From contig NZ_CP025394.1 of NCBI RefSeq assembly GCF_002943525.1, positions 2,046,001 to 2,110,000 of the forward strand: 64,000 bases of DNA. Direction: 5' to 3'. Positions within the stretch are counted from its first letter, which is position 1; each line of letters opens with the position of its first letter. Made by a program: the position numbers and the translations under genes. Source of the stretch: Kitasatospora sp. MMS16-BH015. Lineage in GTDB: Bacteria; Actinomycetota; Actinomycetes; Streptomycetales; Streptomycetaceae. The notes under the pieces were generated by a model that searched no databases, had not been told where the DNA came from, and worked only from the letters and a program-made list of their open reading frames with translations. This document shows positions 55,041-62,795 of the stretch, piece after piece.

Positions 55041-56126
55041 CTACGGGAGGCTGCAGAGTGTCTGGTTGCAGTTCGCGAAGCCGGGGGTGTCTACGAAGTA
55101 GGCGTCATTGTCATGCAGTCGCATGGCCGTTGTGAAGCGGCCGAGTTGCCCGCCGGCGCCGGTGTTCTGGCTGAGCGGGATCGCTCCACGTCCGCAGACC
55201 TCATTCCAGGTGGGAAGCGGGTAGTTGGTGTCGTACTTGAGCTGCCAGCCGCTGCTGTCCTTGACGGCGTAGAACTGGGCGCACTGGTTGCCCGTGACTG
55301 ACTGCCCACCGCTTTGCCGGGACTTGGCAAACGGGTATTCGTCGCACGAGGGGCTGTCGCTGGTCCCATTGGGCGGTCCCACCCAGGAAGAGGGGCACAT
55401 CTTGCTGCGGTTTGCCGCAGCGATCACATCGTCGGCCTGCCGGGTGAGCGGAGAATTGTTCGCCTTGCTTCCCGGGTGAGTCTGCAGCTTCTGCATGAGG
55501 AGCCAGTAGAGCGCGGCTGCGGACGGGTACTTCTGGGAGTTGATCTCAAGGGTGGGGTAGTACTTGGGGAAGACACAGCCGGGCTTGGTCTCGGGGATCG
55601 CCTCGTTGCCCATGATGACATCGCAGCGCACCGTGAGGTCGGAGTCCGACCAGTCGATCTCCGGGGTGTTGGGGGAGGAAGGCGAGGAGAACTTGAACTT
55701 CCAGGCGAGGTCGATGAGTCCCACGCCCGTTGTGCCGGTCCACCATTGGCCTACGCCGAACGACACGGCGTGCTGGTCGCCGGGAGTCCAGGTGGGCACG
55801 CCCGCCAACTGCGGTGTCCCGCCGGAGCACGGGCCGGAGCAGCTGGGAGTCCACTCCATGGTCACGCTCTTCAGTGCGGCATCCATCTTCTGCGGTACAA
55901 CCGTCATCGTCTGGTCGATGGCGTTCTCGTTCTTGTAGAGCTGGATCTTCTGGTAGACGTTCCAGCTGGCGGTGCCGATCGGGGCGCCGTGGTCGTCAAG
56001 CAGCACCACCCCGACCGGGGCTTGCAGAATGCAGCCCACATACCGGCTGTAGACAGTGCCGGCAGCGGCACACGAGACCGCATCGCTGGCGATCGCGGCA
56101 GTGGAGGTGCTGGGTGCGGCAGCCAT
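55041..56126 (-). pseudogene. NucA/NucB-type nuclease protein, 5' truncated
   Basis: From an ATG at 56126 the frame gives 361 aa. The C-terminal 110 residues match the NucA/NucB deoxyribonuclease domain: CDEYPFAKSRQSGG, then GGQLGRFTTAMRLHDNDAYF. The front part is a Cys-containing beta-rich region like those of large exported streptomycete proteins. It has no signal peptide, and an IS3-type element ends 98 bp upstream, so the original 5' end is lost. A different frame of the intervening DNA also looks protein-like (NCDYSCGNELVRFDS), suggesting a frameshift too. Codon use differs from the core. Confidence 0.7.
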
Positions 56127-56255
56127 GGAGGCCGGGGCATCCTTCGCGAACAGGCGGCTTCCTCGGGGTAGGTGCTGTCGAAGCGGACAAGTTCGTTTCC
56201 GCAGGAGTAGTCGCAGTTGGTCCGGGCTTTGCCCTATTTCGTAGACACTTGCCCG

Positions 56256-57155
56256 TTATGCGACCAAGTCCAGGTTAGTAACAGGCCTGGCGTGCTGCCG
56301 TTCGTAGTCGACGGGGCTTCGGTAGCCGAGGGCGGAGTGCCGTCGGCGATGGTTGTACCAGGCCATCCAGGCGAAGACCGCCATGCGTGCCTGGGGCCGG
56401 GTCAACCATCGGGAACCATAGAGCAGTTCGCGCTTGAGCGTGGCGAAGAACGACTCCGCCATCGCATTGTCGTAACTCGAGCCGACCCGGCCCATCGAGC
56501 ACCGTATCCCGTACGCCCGACAGACCTCGGCGAAGGCCGCCGACGTATATTGCGCCCCGCGATCGGAGTGAAACAGCACACCGCGCACATCGCCGCCCCG
56601 GGCGGCGACCGCTGACCGGACGGCGTCGACGACCAGGCCGGCACGCATGTGCTCCGCGAGCGACCAGCCCACGACCCGCCGCGAGTGCATGTCGATCACC
56701 GTCGCCAGGTACATCCACGACCCACCGACCGGCAGGTACGTGATGTCGCCGCACCAGCGCACGTCCGGTGCCGGGGCGGCGAACACCCGCCCGACCAGGT
56801 CCGGCGCCGGGGGCACGGTCCGGTCAGCGATCGTCGTGCGGACCGTGCGCCGCAGGCGCCGCCCGGCCAGGCCGCGCTCGCGCATCAGCCGGGCAACCCG
56901 CTTGTGGTTCACCGCGCCGTGCCGCTCGCGCAGCTCGCGGGTAATTCTGGGGACGCCGTAGGCGCCGTTCGACTCGCCGTGGATCTCCTCGATCCGCCCG
57001 GCCAGCACCTCGTCGGCCGCCTTGCGGGCCACACGGACAGGGGTGGCGCGTATCCACCGGTAGAAACCGGACGCCGAGACGCTCAGCACCCGGCACAGCC
57101 GCTGTACTCCGTACAGGTCACGATGGTCGGAGATGAACCGCCAGCGGCCGGTCAT
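56256..57155 (-). CDS. IS3-family transposase OrfB (DDE integrase)
   Basis: The 299-aa protein has an N-terminal HTH_21-type region (YGVPRITRELRERHGAVNHK) and an rve integrase core. The DDE residues lie in WCGDITYL, FHSDRGAQY and DNAMAESFFATLKREL; the closing NHRRRHSALGYRSP is typical. Its ATG overlaps the orfA stop (ATGA) in the -1 frame, with AAGGAG 8 nt ahead, so it may be made by re-initiation or as a frameshift fusion with OrfA. Confidence 0.95.
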   Translation of the reverse strand: MTGRWRFISDHRDLYGVQRLCRVLSVSASGFYRWIRATPVRVARKAADEVLAGRIEEIHGESNGAYGVPRITRELRERHGAVNHKRVARLMRERGLAGRRLRRTVRTTIADRTVPPAPDLVGRVFAAPAPDVRWCGDITYLPVGGSWMYLATVIDMHSRRVVGWSLAEHMRAGLVVDAVRSAVAARGGDVRGVLFHSDRGAQYTSAAFAEVCRAYGIRCSMGRVGSSYDNAMAESFFATLKRELLYGSRWLTRPQARMAVFAWMAWYNHRRRHSALGYRSPVDYERQHARPVTNLDLVA

Positions 57156-57448
57156 CGGCCCATCTCCTTGGCAAAATACTGAGCCGCCTTCCGCAGGATC
57201 TCCTTCTCCAGCTCCAACTCACGGACCTGCCTGCGCAGCCGGCGCAGTTCCTCGCGCTCGGCGGGGGTCAACGGGCCCTCACCGCCCGCACCAGAAGGCG
57301 CTTGTGCGCGTGAGCGTGCAACCCACTGGCGCAGCGACTCCGGGTTGACACCCAGCTCCCGCGCCACCGCCGAGACCCGGCGCCCGCTGGACTCCACCAA
57401 AGCAACCGCGTCCCGCTTGAACTCCCCCGAGTACCTCGCAGTACCCAT
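57152..57448 (-). CDS. IS3-family transposase OrfA
   Basis: The 98-aa protein has an HTH_Tnp_1 domain (YSGEFKRDAVALVESSGRRV, ARELGVNPESLRQWV) and a C-terminal leucine zipper-like helix (LRRLRRQVRELELEKEILRK). It binds the IS ends and works with OrfB. Full length and intact. Confidence 0.93.
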   Translation of the reverse strand: MGTARYSGEFKRDAVALVESSGRRVSAVARELGVNPESLRQWVARSRAQAPSGAGGEGPLTPAEREELRRLRRQVRELELEKEILRKAAQYFAKEMGR

Positions 57449-57456
57449 GAGGACAT

Positions 57457-57515
57457 CCTCTCCACGGACCCGAAGATCCGCTTCTCAGAAGCGTCCACAA
57501 CCTGGGGTAAAGCCC
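57457..57515 (-). repeat. Right terminal region of the IS, inverted copy of 54032-54090
   Basis: This 59-bp stretch includes the right terminal repeat and the orfA promoter side. It is nearly identical in inverted orientation to the solo end at 54032-54090, so bases 54032-57515 are bounded by facing copies of the same IS end. Confidence 0.85.
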
Positions 57516-57714
57516 AGTTCCAGAAGGCCCTGGTGTCGCACTCTTGCGTGCGAGTGCGGCTGGAGTCCAACTCGGTTGCCCGATCGTGTGATTGCCTCGC
57601 GCACGTGTATGTACGGAAATGCGGCCGTCCCGAGAAGCGGCGCCGGGATACCTCGGATATGACGAACGAGGAGCGGGCGGTTGTTCGTGTGCCGTTGCTG
57701 GTGCCGGGGTGGCT

Positions 57715-58051
57715 GGGAGGCCGGGGCGGGGTTGGTGAGGCGGCAGGACATGTTCGCAGTGGAGGCCCTGTAGACGCGTGAGGCGGAGGTGTCGGGCCGG
57801 TGGGAGCGCTCGCGGGCGAGGCGCCGGGCAGCATCAAGGTGCCGTTTCCCTGCTCCACCACCCACCGTTTCGGCTGCAGGACGAAGCCCTTGTCCTGGTC
57901 GACGGAGTTGCGGCGGACGACTTCGACGTCGATGTCTAGCGATGCGCCGTGGACGACAACCCGGGTCCTCGTTCGCCGATCGCGCCGCTCGGTCCTGCTT
58001 CCAGGCCGTGATCATCGGCCACTGCTCGTCCGATATGTCGTTCGGATAAGC
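57715..58051 (-). pseudogene. Internally deleted IS5-family transposase relic
   Basis: The minus strand begins with the family N-terminus (YPNDISDEQWPMITAWKQDR), then jumps to the C-terminal part: VVVHGASLDIDVEVVRRNSV, DQDKGFVLQPKRWVVEQGNG and, after a frame change near 57835, RRLARERSHRPDTSASRVYR. The whole DDE core (some 170 residues) is missing. On the plus strand near 57658 a short TNEERAVVRVPLLVPGWLGG stretch looks like another transposase start. Nothing else was seen between 57516 and 58175. Confidence 0.7.
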
Positions 58052-58175
58052 CGTCTGTGCCTGCGCCGCAGAACATCACCCAGGCCCCGGCCGGCACGCC
58101 CGTCCGGGCCGAGGTTCGCACGAGTATGGGATCACGGACGGAGAGAAGACAGACTGGACATCCACTGAGGCCCGG

Positions 58176-58646
58176 TCAGCGCATCGGCCGGAGCATCGAG
58201 TCATACCGGGGTGCGTCTGCGTAGGGCTGCATGGTACCCATCCAGTGGTAGCCCCAACGTTCGTACTGGGCCCGGACTTGGGGGTGTTCTTCCTCGACCA
58301 GGAGGTGGGAGCGTTCCTCGATGCGGTGGGAGAGGGGCTCTTCGTGGAGAGTGTGGGCGATTCCCGTCCCCCGCCACGGGGCGCGTACCATGACTTCGCA
58401 CAGGGCGAAGGTCCGGGTGCCGGTCTCCGCCAGGTCCTCGGCCGGTACCGCGGTGAGGAGACCGCCCCACTGATAGGCGGCTGTTCGGGCGAAGCCGTAC
58501 GCGTAGCCCACCGGCTGGCCATCGACCTCGCCGAATGCGCAGCCCCAGCGAGGGGCGGCGGCGTGCCGGTGCAGCCGGTCGGTGAACCGCTCGACGGAGA
58601 AGAACGGGTCGGTGGCAGCCTCTGCCGCGTAGATCTCGGCGTACAC
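58176..58646 (-). CDS. GNAT N-acetyltransferase, probably 5' truncated
   Basis: From a GTG at 58646 the frame gives 156 aa. The acetyl-CoA motif is in VMVRAPWRGTGIAHTLHEEP and the family end is RYDSMLRPMR. The frame continues upstream of the GTG with LLHATDFPRIEQQLLDVYAE, the usual N-terminal helix of this family, but no start codon or ribosome site is seen before it meets IS5 relic DNA. About 10-20 N-terminal residues seem to be missing. It may be inactive. Confidence 0.65.
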   Translation of the reverse strand: MYAEIYAAEAATDPFFSVERFTDRLHRHAAAPRWGCAFGEVDGQPVGYAYGFARTAAYQWGGLLTAVPAEDLAETGTRTFALCEVMVRAPWRGTGIAHTLHEEPLSHRIEERSHLLVEEEHPQVRAQYERWGYHWMGTMQPYADAPRYDSMLRPMR

Positions 58647-58749
58647 GTCGAGCAGTTGCTGCTCAATGCGGGGGAAGTCGGTGGCGTGTAGTAGGCGACG
58701 GTGAGCGTGGCGGCGTCCACGGACGGGTCGGCTCCTGACCTTGACAAGT

Positions 58750-58860
58750 CAGATTCCACATAAAATGTGGGAAGTCGTGAGGTAGGTACCGCCACTGGAT
58801 CCCAGCGCGGCCCACGTACAAGATCGCGTCCATCATGCTCGGCGCGGAGGACCATCTGAT
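58750..58860 (-). pseudogene. IS5-family transposase, DUF4096 fragment
   Basis: The minus strand encodes MMDAILYVGRAGIQWRYLPH followed by DFPHFMW, the DUF4096 N-terminal signature of IS5-type transposases. Both sides are unrelated. It sits just upstream of the truncated GNAT gene. Confidence 0.7.
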
Positions 58861-58879
58861 CCAACCCTCGGCGCGGGAC

Positions 58880-59036
58880 CGGACCGGCGAGGCCCTGTGA
58901 GGGAACGGGGGGAGCTGACGCTGCTGGTGTACCCGGGCGTCGGCCACCGGTCCTGCACACCGATCCGGTGGCCGCGGCCGACGCCTGGGCCAGGATCACC
59001 GCGTTCCTGGGCGCCGCGGGCCGAGGGCAAGGTAGA
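58880..59036 (+). pseudogene. Alpha/beta hydrolase C-terminal relic
   Basis: The plus strand reads RGELTLLVYPGVGHR and, after a frame change near 58955, LHTDPVAAADAWARITAFLG. Together they look like the end of a dienelactone-hydrolase-type protein, with the catalytic His in PGVGHR. The rest of the gene is missing and the relic overlaps the 3' end of the NCS1 permease gene. Confidence 0.5.
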
Positions 59037-60423
59037 GGGCAGCGGCGGTCAGCGTGCCGACCGGGAGGGAGAGGTCGGTGCCGCCGAGGGCGGCGGCGAT
59101 CGGGCCGGTGAAGTCGGGGGTGGCGAGGCAAAGGGTGGCGGCCACCGTGCCGACGGCGAGGGCGGTGATGCCGGGCCAGTGGACGCCGGCCCGGTACCAG
59201 TAGGGGCTGGTGGCGGATTCGTCGCAGAGGGCCGGGCCGTCGTAGCGGTTGCGGCGGCGCAGGATGTCGGCGGCGTAGACGGCCATGCTCGGGCCGAGCA
59301 GCGCGACCATCAGCTGGAGCATGTTGTCCACGGTGTCGAGGAAGTTGGAGACCAGCAGCGCGTACAGGGTGAGCGCGATGCCCAGCGTGCCGTCCAGCGC
59401 CACGCTCAGCGAGCGCCGCACCCGCAGCCCGAAGGCCTGCAGCGCGAGACCCGAACTGTAGGCCGTCATCGCGTTGTTGGCGATCGCGCCGAGCACGACG
59501 GCGAGCAGGAAGAGCGGCCGGAACCAGGAGGGCAGCACGGCCACCAACGCCGCCTGCGGGTCGGTCATGTCGAGCGCGGTGCCGGCCACCGCGCCGAGCG
59601 CGGTGAACAGCACGCTGGGCAGGAAGGCCCCGACGGCCGTCCAACTTGCCACCGCCCAGCGGGAGGTGGCGGTGGGCAGGTAGCGGGAGAAGTCGGCGCT
59701 GTTGTTGTACGAGAGCGGGGCGGAGGCGATCAGCGCCGTCCCGCCGGCCAGCGCGGCCCACAACGCGGCGCCGTGCAGCGGCTGTTCGGGCCGGTACGAC
59801 CAGTCGGCCCGTGCCACCACATACCCGCCGAGCACGGTGAAGACGGCCGTGAGCACCAGGGTGAACGGCAGGTAGAGGCGCAGGATGGTGGCGTGGCCGT
59901 AGACCGAGATGGCCAGGGTGGCCACCGCGACCGCCACGATGATCACCACCTTGAGCGGGGTGCCGGGGGTGATCCCGGCCTCGGCGGCGAGGGCGAAGGC
60001 GGCGAGCGAGCCAGCCGCCCAGTTGAGCGCCAGGTAGCAGACCGACACGAACCAGCCGGTGAGCACCACCGTGGCCCGGTTGCCCCGGATGCCGAAGACC
60101 GCGCGGGTGATCACCTCGCTCGGGGTGCCCGCCGCCGGCCCGCTCACGGCCAGCAGGCCGACCAGGGCCCAGCAGAGGTTGCCCGCCACGATCACGGCCA
60201 GTGACTGCCAGAGGCTCAGCCCCATCAGGATCAGTGCGCCGCCGACCACCAGATTGAGGTAGCTGACGTTGGGCGCGGCCCAGACGCCGAACAGCTCCCG
60301 GGCCCGGCCGTGCCGCTCGCCTTCGGGGATGTGGTCGATGCCGTGGGTCTCGATCCCGCCCTGGCCGACGGCGAGCGCGGCGGGCGCGGTGCCCTGCTGG
60401 GAGTCTGGGGTGGTGGCAGCCAT
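58996..60423 (-). CDS. NCS1 family permease (cytosine/purine-type)
   Basis: The 475-aa protein has 12 likely helices. Family features are a cytoplasmic start with HGIDHIPEGERHGRARELFG, the WAAPNVSYLNLVVGG first helix, SYNNSADFSRYLP and the NNAMTAYSSGLALQAFG helix. These match the NCS1 group that imports nucleobases, hydantoins or related nitrogen compounds with H+ or Na+. It is divergent from a TetR gene that is followed by an amidohydrolase, so uptake of the hydrolase substrate is likely. The C-terminus overlaps a hydrolase relic but looks complete. Confidence 0.9.
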   Translation of the reverse strand: MAATTPDSQQGTAPAALAVGQGGIETHGIDHIPEGERHGRARELFGVWAAPNVSYLNLVVGGALILMGLSLWQSLAVIVAGNLCWALVGLLAVSGPAAGTPSEVITRAVFGIRGNRATVVLTGWFVSVCYLALNWAAGSLAAFALAAEAGITPGTPLKVVIIVAVAVATLAISVYGHATILRLYLPFTLVLTAVFTVLGGYVVARADWSYRPEQPLHGAALWAALAGGTALIASAPLSYNNSADFSRYLPTATSRWAVASWTAVGAFLPSVLFTALGAVAGTALDMTDPQAALVAVLPSWFRPLFLLAVVLGAIANNAMTAYSSGLALQAFGLRVRRSLSVALDGTLGIALTLYALLVSNFLDTVDNMLQLMVALLGPSMAVYAADILRRRNRYDGPALCDESATSPYWYRAGVHWPGITALAVGTVAATLCLATPDFTGPIAAALGGTDLSLPVGTLTAAALYLALGPRRPGTR

Positions 60424-60438
60424 GGAGTCCTCCGGACG

Positions 60439-60482
60439 GACAAGCGGTGGGGTCGCTTGTCTATTGGTCGCACATCCAATAG
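60439..60482. promoter_or_regulatory. Two palindromes in the permease/TetR divergent promoter
   Basis: GACAAGCG (60439-60446) pairs with CGCTTGTC (60454-60461) across 7 bp. CTATTGG (60461-60467) pairs with CCAATAG (60476-60482) across 8 bp. Both are perfect and lie within the 69 bp between starts. They are probable TetR-type operators controlling both directions. Confidence 0.65.
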
Positions 60483-60492
60483 CGTGCGGGGC

Positions 60493-61146
60493 ATGTCGTC
60501 AAGCCTCTCATCAGCACCCGAGCCACCGAAGCGGGTCCGCAAGACGCCGGAAGCCCGCCGCGCGGAGATCGTGGCGGCGGCCGCCGCGATCGCGCTGACC
60601 GAGGGCCTGGAGTGCATCACCGTGCGCCGGATCGCCGACGAACTGGCCGTGCGGCCGGGGTTGATCAGCCACTACTTCCCGGCCGTCGAGGACCTGGTCG
60701 CCGAGGCCTTCGGCGTGGCCGCCACCGCCGAACTCGACGAGCTGATCCCGGCCGGGGAGGCACCAGGCAGTGCGCTGGAGCGGCTGGCCCGGTTCCTCTC
60801 GCTCACCCAGGGTGAGCGGTACGACAGCACCGGCCGGCTCTGGCTCAACGCGCGCTACCTCAGCCGGCAGCGCCCGGTGCTGCGCGAGCGGGTCGGCCAC
60901 CAGGAGGGCCGCTGGCGCGAGCGGCTGACCGGGCTGATCGAGGAGGGCGTGGCCGCCGGGCTCTTCCGCACCGAGGACCCGCTGGTCACCGCCGTCCAGA
61001 TCCTGGTGGTGCTCGACGGCCTCGGCGTCCACGTCAACACCGACCGCAGCGGCCACCCTCCCGCCGTCGCCGATCTGGCCGCCGTCACCGCCGAACGCGA
61101 ACTCGGCCTGCCGAAGGGCGCCCTCCGGGCGCACACCCCCCACTGA
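60493..61146 (+). CDS. TetR family regulator
   Basis: The 217-aa protein has the TetR HTH (RAEIVAAAAAIALTEGLECI, VRRIADELAVRPGLISHYFP). The C-terminal ligand domain resembles the TetR_C_6/BetI-like branch (RLARFLSLTQGERYDSTGRL, LNARYLSRQRPVLRERVGHQ), in which nitrogenous or choline-like inducers are known. It is divergent from the NCS1 permease and 26 bp ahead of the amidohydrolase, so it probably represses both until substrate arrives. Confidence 0.9.
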   Translation: MSSSLSSAPEPPKRVRKTPEARRAEIVAAAAAIALTEGLECITVRRIADELAVRPGLISHYFPAVEDLVAEAFGVAATAELDELIPAGEAPGSALERLARFLSLTQGERYDSTGRLWLNARYLSRQRPVLRERVGHQEGRWRERLTGLIEEGVAAGLFRTEDPLVTAVQILVVLDGLGVHVNTDRSGHPPAVADLAAVTAERELGLPKGALRAHTPH

Positions 61147-61172
61147 CCCGTTCTCCCCGAGGGAGCCCCGCG

Positions 61173-62789
61173 TTGCCCACCGATCTTCTCCTGCTCTCCG
61201 CCCGGCTGCTCGACCCGGCCACCGGCCGGCTCCTGCCGCAGACCGCGCTGGCCGCCGCCGACGGCCGGATCACCCACCTCGGCGGGCCCGAGCTGCGCTC
61301 CCTGGCCGGCCCGGCCACCACGGTGATCGACCTCAAGGGGGCCGTGGTCACCCCCGGCTTCGTGGACGGGCACCTGCACCCGGTCTCCGGCGCCGAACGG
61401 ACCGCCGGCACCGACCTGAGCGGCTGCACCGACCTGGCCGCCGTCCGGGCGGTGCTCGCCGAGGCCGTCCGGGCGCTGAAGCCGGGCGAGTGGCTGCGCG
61501 GCTGGGGCCTGGACCCGAACGCGTTCGGCAGCGGCCCGGTCGAGGCGCGGGCGCTCGGGGCGGTGCTGGACGGCGTACCGGCGCTGATCGACCTGTTCGA
61601 CGCGCACTCCGCGCTGGCCAGCCCCCGCGCGCTGGAGCTCGCGGGCGTGACCGGGCCGCGCAGCTTCGACCAGGCCGCCGAGATCGTCTGCGACGCCGAC
61701 GGGCGGCCCACCGGGCTGCTCCTGGAGGACGCCGCCTGCGAGGCGGTCGAGGCGCACGCACCCCGGCCCACCGAGGCCCAGGCGCAGGCCCGGGCCGCCG
61801 AGGTGCTGCGCGGCATGGCCGCGGCCGGCCTGACCGGCGGCCACGCCATGGACGCGCACGGCGACTCGCTGGAGCGCTACGCCAAGCTGGAGGCGGCCGG
61901 CGAGCTGCCGCTCCGCGTCCGGATCGCCCCGCAGTGCCAGCCGGGCGCGGACGAGGCGGCGGTGGCCGCGCTGATCGCCGCCCAGGGCACCGGCGGGCGG
62001 TACTGGCGGGTGGCCGGCGTGAAGCTGTTCATGGACGGCACCATCGACAACGGCACCGCCTGGCTGGAGCACCCCGACTGCCACGGCGAGTCCACCCACG
62101 CGTTCTGGCCCGACCCGGCCGCCTACGGCCGGGTGATCGCCGAGCTGCACCGGGCGGGCATCCCCACCGCCACCCACGCGATCGGCGATGCCGCCGTCCG
62201 CCACGCGCTCGACTCGATCGAGCGGGCCCAGGCGGGCACCACGTCCGTCCGGCACCGGATCGAGCACATCGAGACCGTGCCCGACGACACCCTGCGCCGC
62301 TTCGCCCGGCTCGGTGTGCTCGCCTCGATGCAGCCGACGCACTGCTGCGAGTTCACCCGGGCGGACCACACCGACAACTGGTCCCGCCGCCTCGGCGAGG
62401 AGCGGGCCGCCCGCGCCTGGCGCTGCCGCGACCTGTGGGAGGCCGGCGCCCGGGTGGTGCTCGGCTCCGACTGGCCGATCGCGCCGTACGCCCCGCTCGG
62501 CGTGATGGCCGGGGCCCGCCACCGGCGGCCCAGCCGTGACCTCACCGAGCCGCCGCACGGCCCGGGCCAGGCCCTCACCCCGCTCCAGGCTCTCCAGGGC
62601 TACACCCTCAACCCGGCCTGGGCGGCCGGGGAGGAGCAGCTGGCCGGCCGGCTCGCGGTGGGCTACCGGGCCGACCTCACCGTGCTCGCCGAGAACCCGC
62701 TCGACGTACCGGACACCGAGCTCGCCGAGGTGCCGGTGCTGCTCACCGTGCTCGACGGCCGCCCGACGCACCGGGCGGCCGCGCTCTGA
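61173..62789 (+). CDS. Metal-dependent amidohydrolase (YtcJ/formamide deformylase-like)
   Basis: A TTG start at 61173 with GAGGGAG 9 nt upstream gives 538 aa. The amidohydrolase barrel shows VDGHLHP (HxH metal site), carboxylated-Lys region GVKLFMDGTIDNGTAWLEHP, THAIGDAAV, HRIEHIE and the final Asp in VVLGSDWPIAPY. The overall form is that of amidohydrolase family 3 (YtcJ, N-substituted formamide deformylase). It should hydrolyse an amide, formamide or cyclic nitrogen compound. Context suggests that the NCS1 permease brings in the substrate. Confidence 0.9.
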   Translation: MPTDLLLLSARLLDPATGRLLPQTALAAADGRITHLGGPELRSLAGPATTVIDLKGAVVTPGFVDGHLHPVSGAERTAGTDLSGCTDLAAVRAVLAEAVRALKPGEWLRGWGLDPNAFGSGPVEARALGAVLDGVPALIDLFDAHSALASPRALELAGVTGPRSFDQAAEIVCDADGRPTGLLLEDAACEAVEAHAPRPTEAQAQARAAEVLRGMAAAGLTGGHAMDAHGDSLERYAKLEAAGELPLRVRIAPQCQPGADEAAVAALIAAQGTGGRYWRVAGVKLFMDGTIDNGTAWLEHPDCHGESTHAFWPDPAAYGRVIAELHRAGIPTATHAIGDAAVRHALDSIERAQAGTTSVRHRIEHIETVPDDTLRRFARLGVLASMQPTHCCEFTRADHTDNWSRRLGEERAARAWRCRDLWEAGARVVLGSDWPIAPYAPLGVMAGARHRRPSRDLTEPPHGPGQALTPLQALQGYTLNPAWAAGEEQLAGRLAVGYRADLTVLAENPLDVPDTELAEVPVLLTVLDGRPTHRAAAL

Positions 62790-62795
62790 CCGGCC

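Larger units (their letters stand above)
56224..57515 (-). mobile_element. IS3-family insertion sequence, apparently intact
   Basis: The 1292-bp element carries overlapping orfA and orfB on the minus strand. Its ends are imperfect inverted repeats: GGGCTTTGCCCTATTTCGTA at 56224 and, reading inward from 57515, GGGCTTTACCCCAGGTTGTG. No clear target duplication is seen. It interrupts the upstream end of the nuclease gene. Confidence 0.85.

Noticed and set aside
56224..57515. Target site duplication of the IS3-type element
   Set aside because: Flanks (GGTCC and AGTTC) do not match in 3-5 bp, so none is claimed. Deletion or rearrangement next to the IS may have removed it.
54032..58995. Phage defence island
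   Set aside because: A nuclease domain and mobile DNA are present, but there is no recognisable defence partner (no helicase, methylase, NTPase or sensor), and the nuclease resembles an exported NucA/NucB type.
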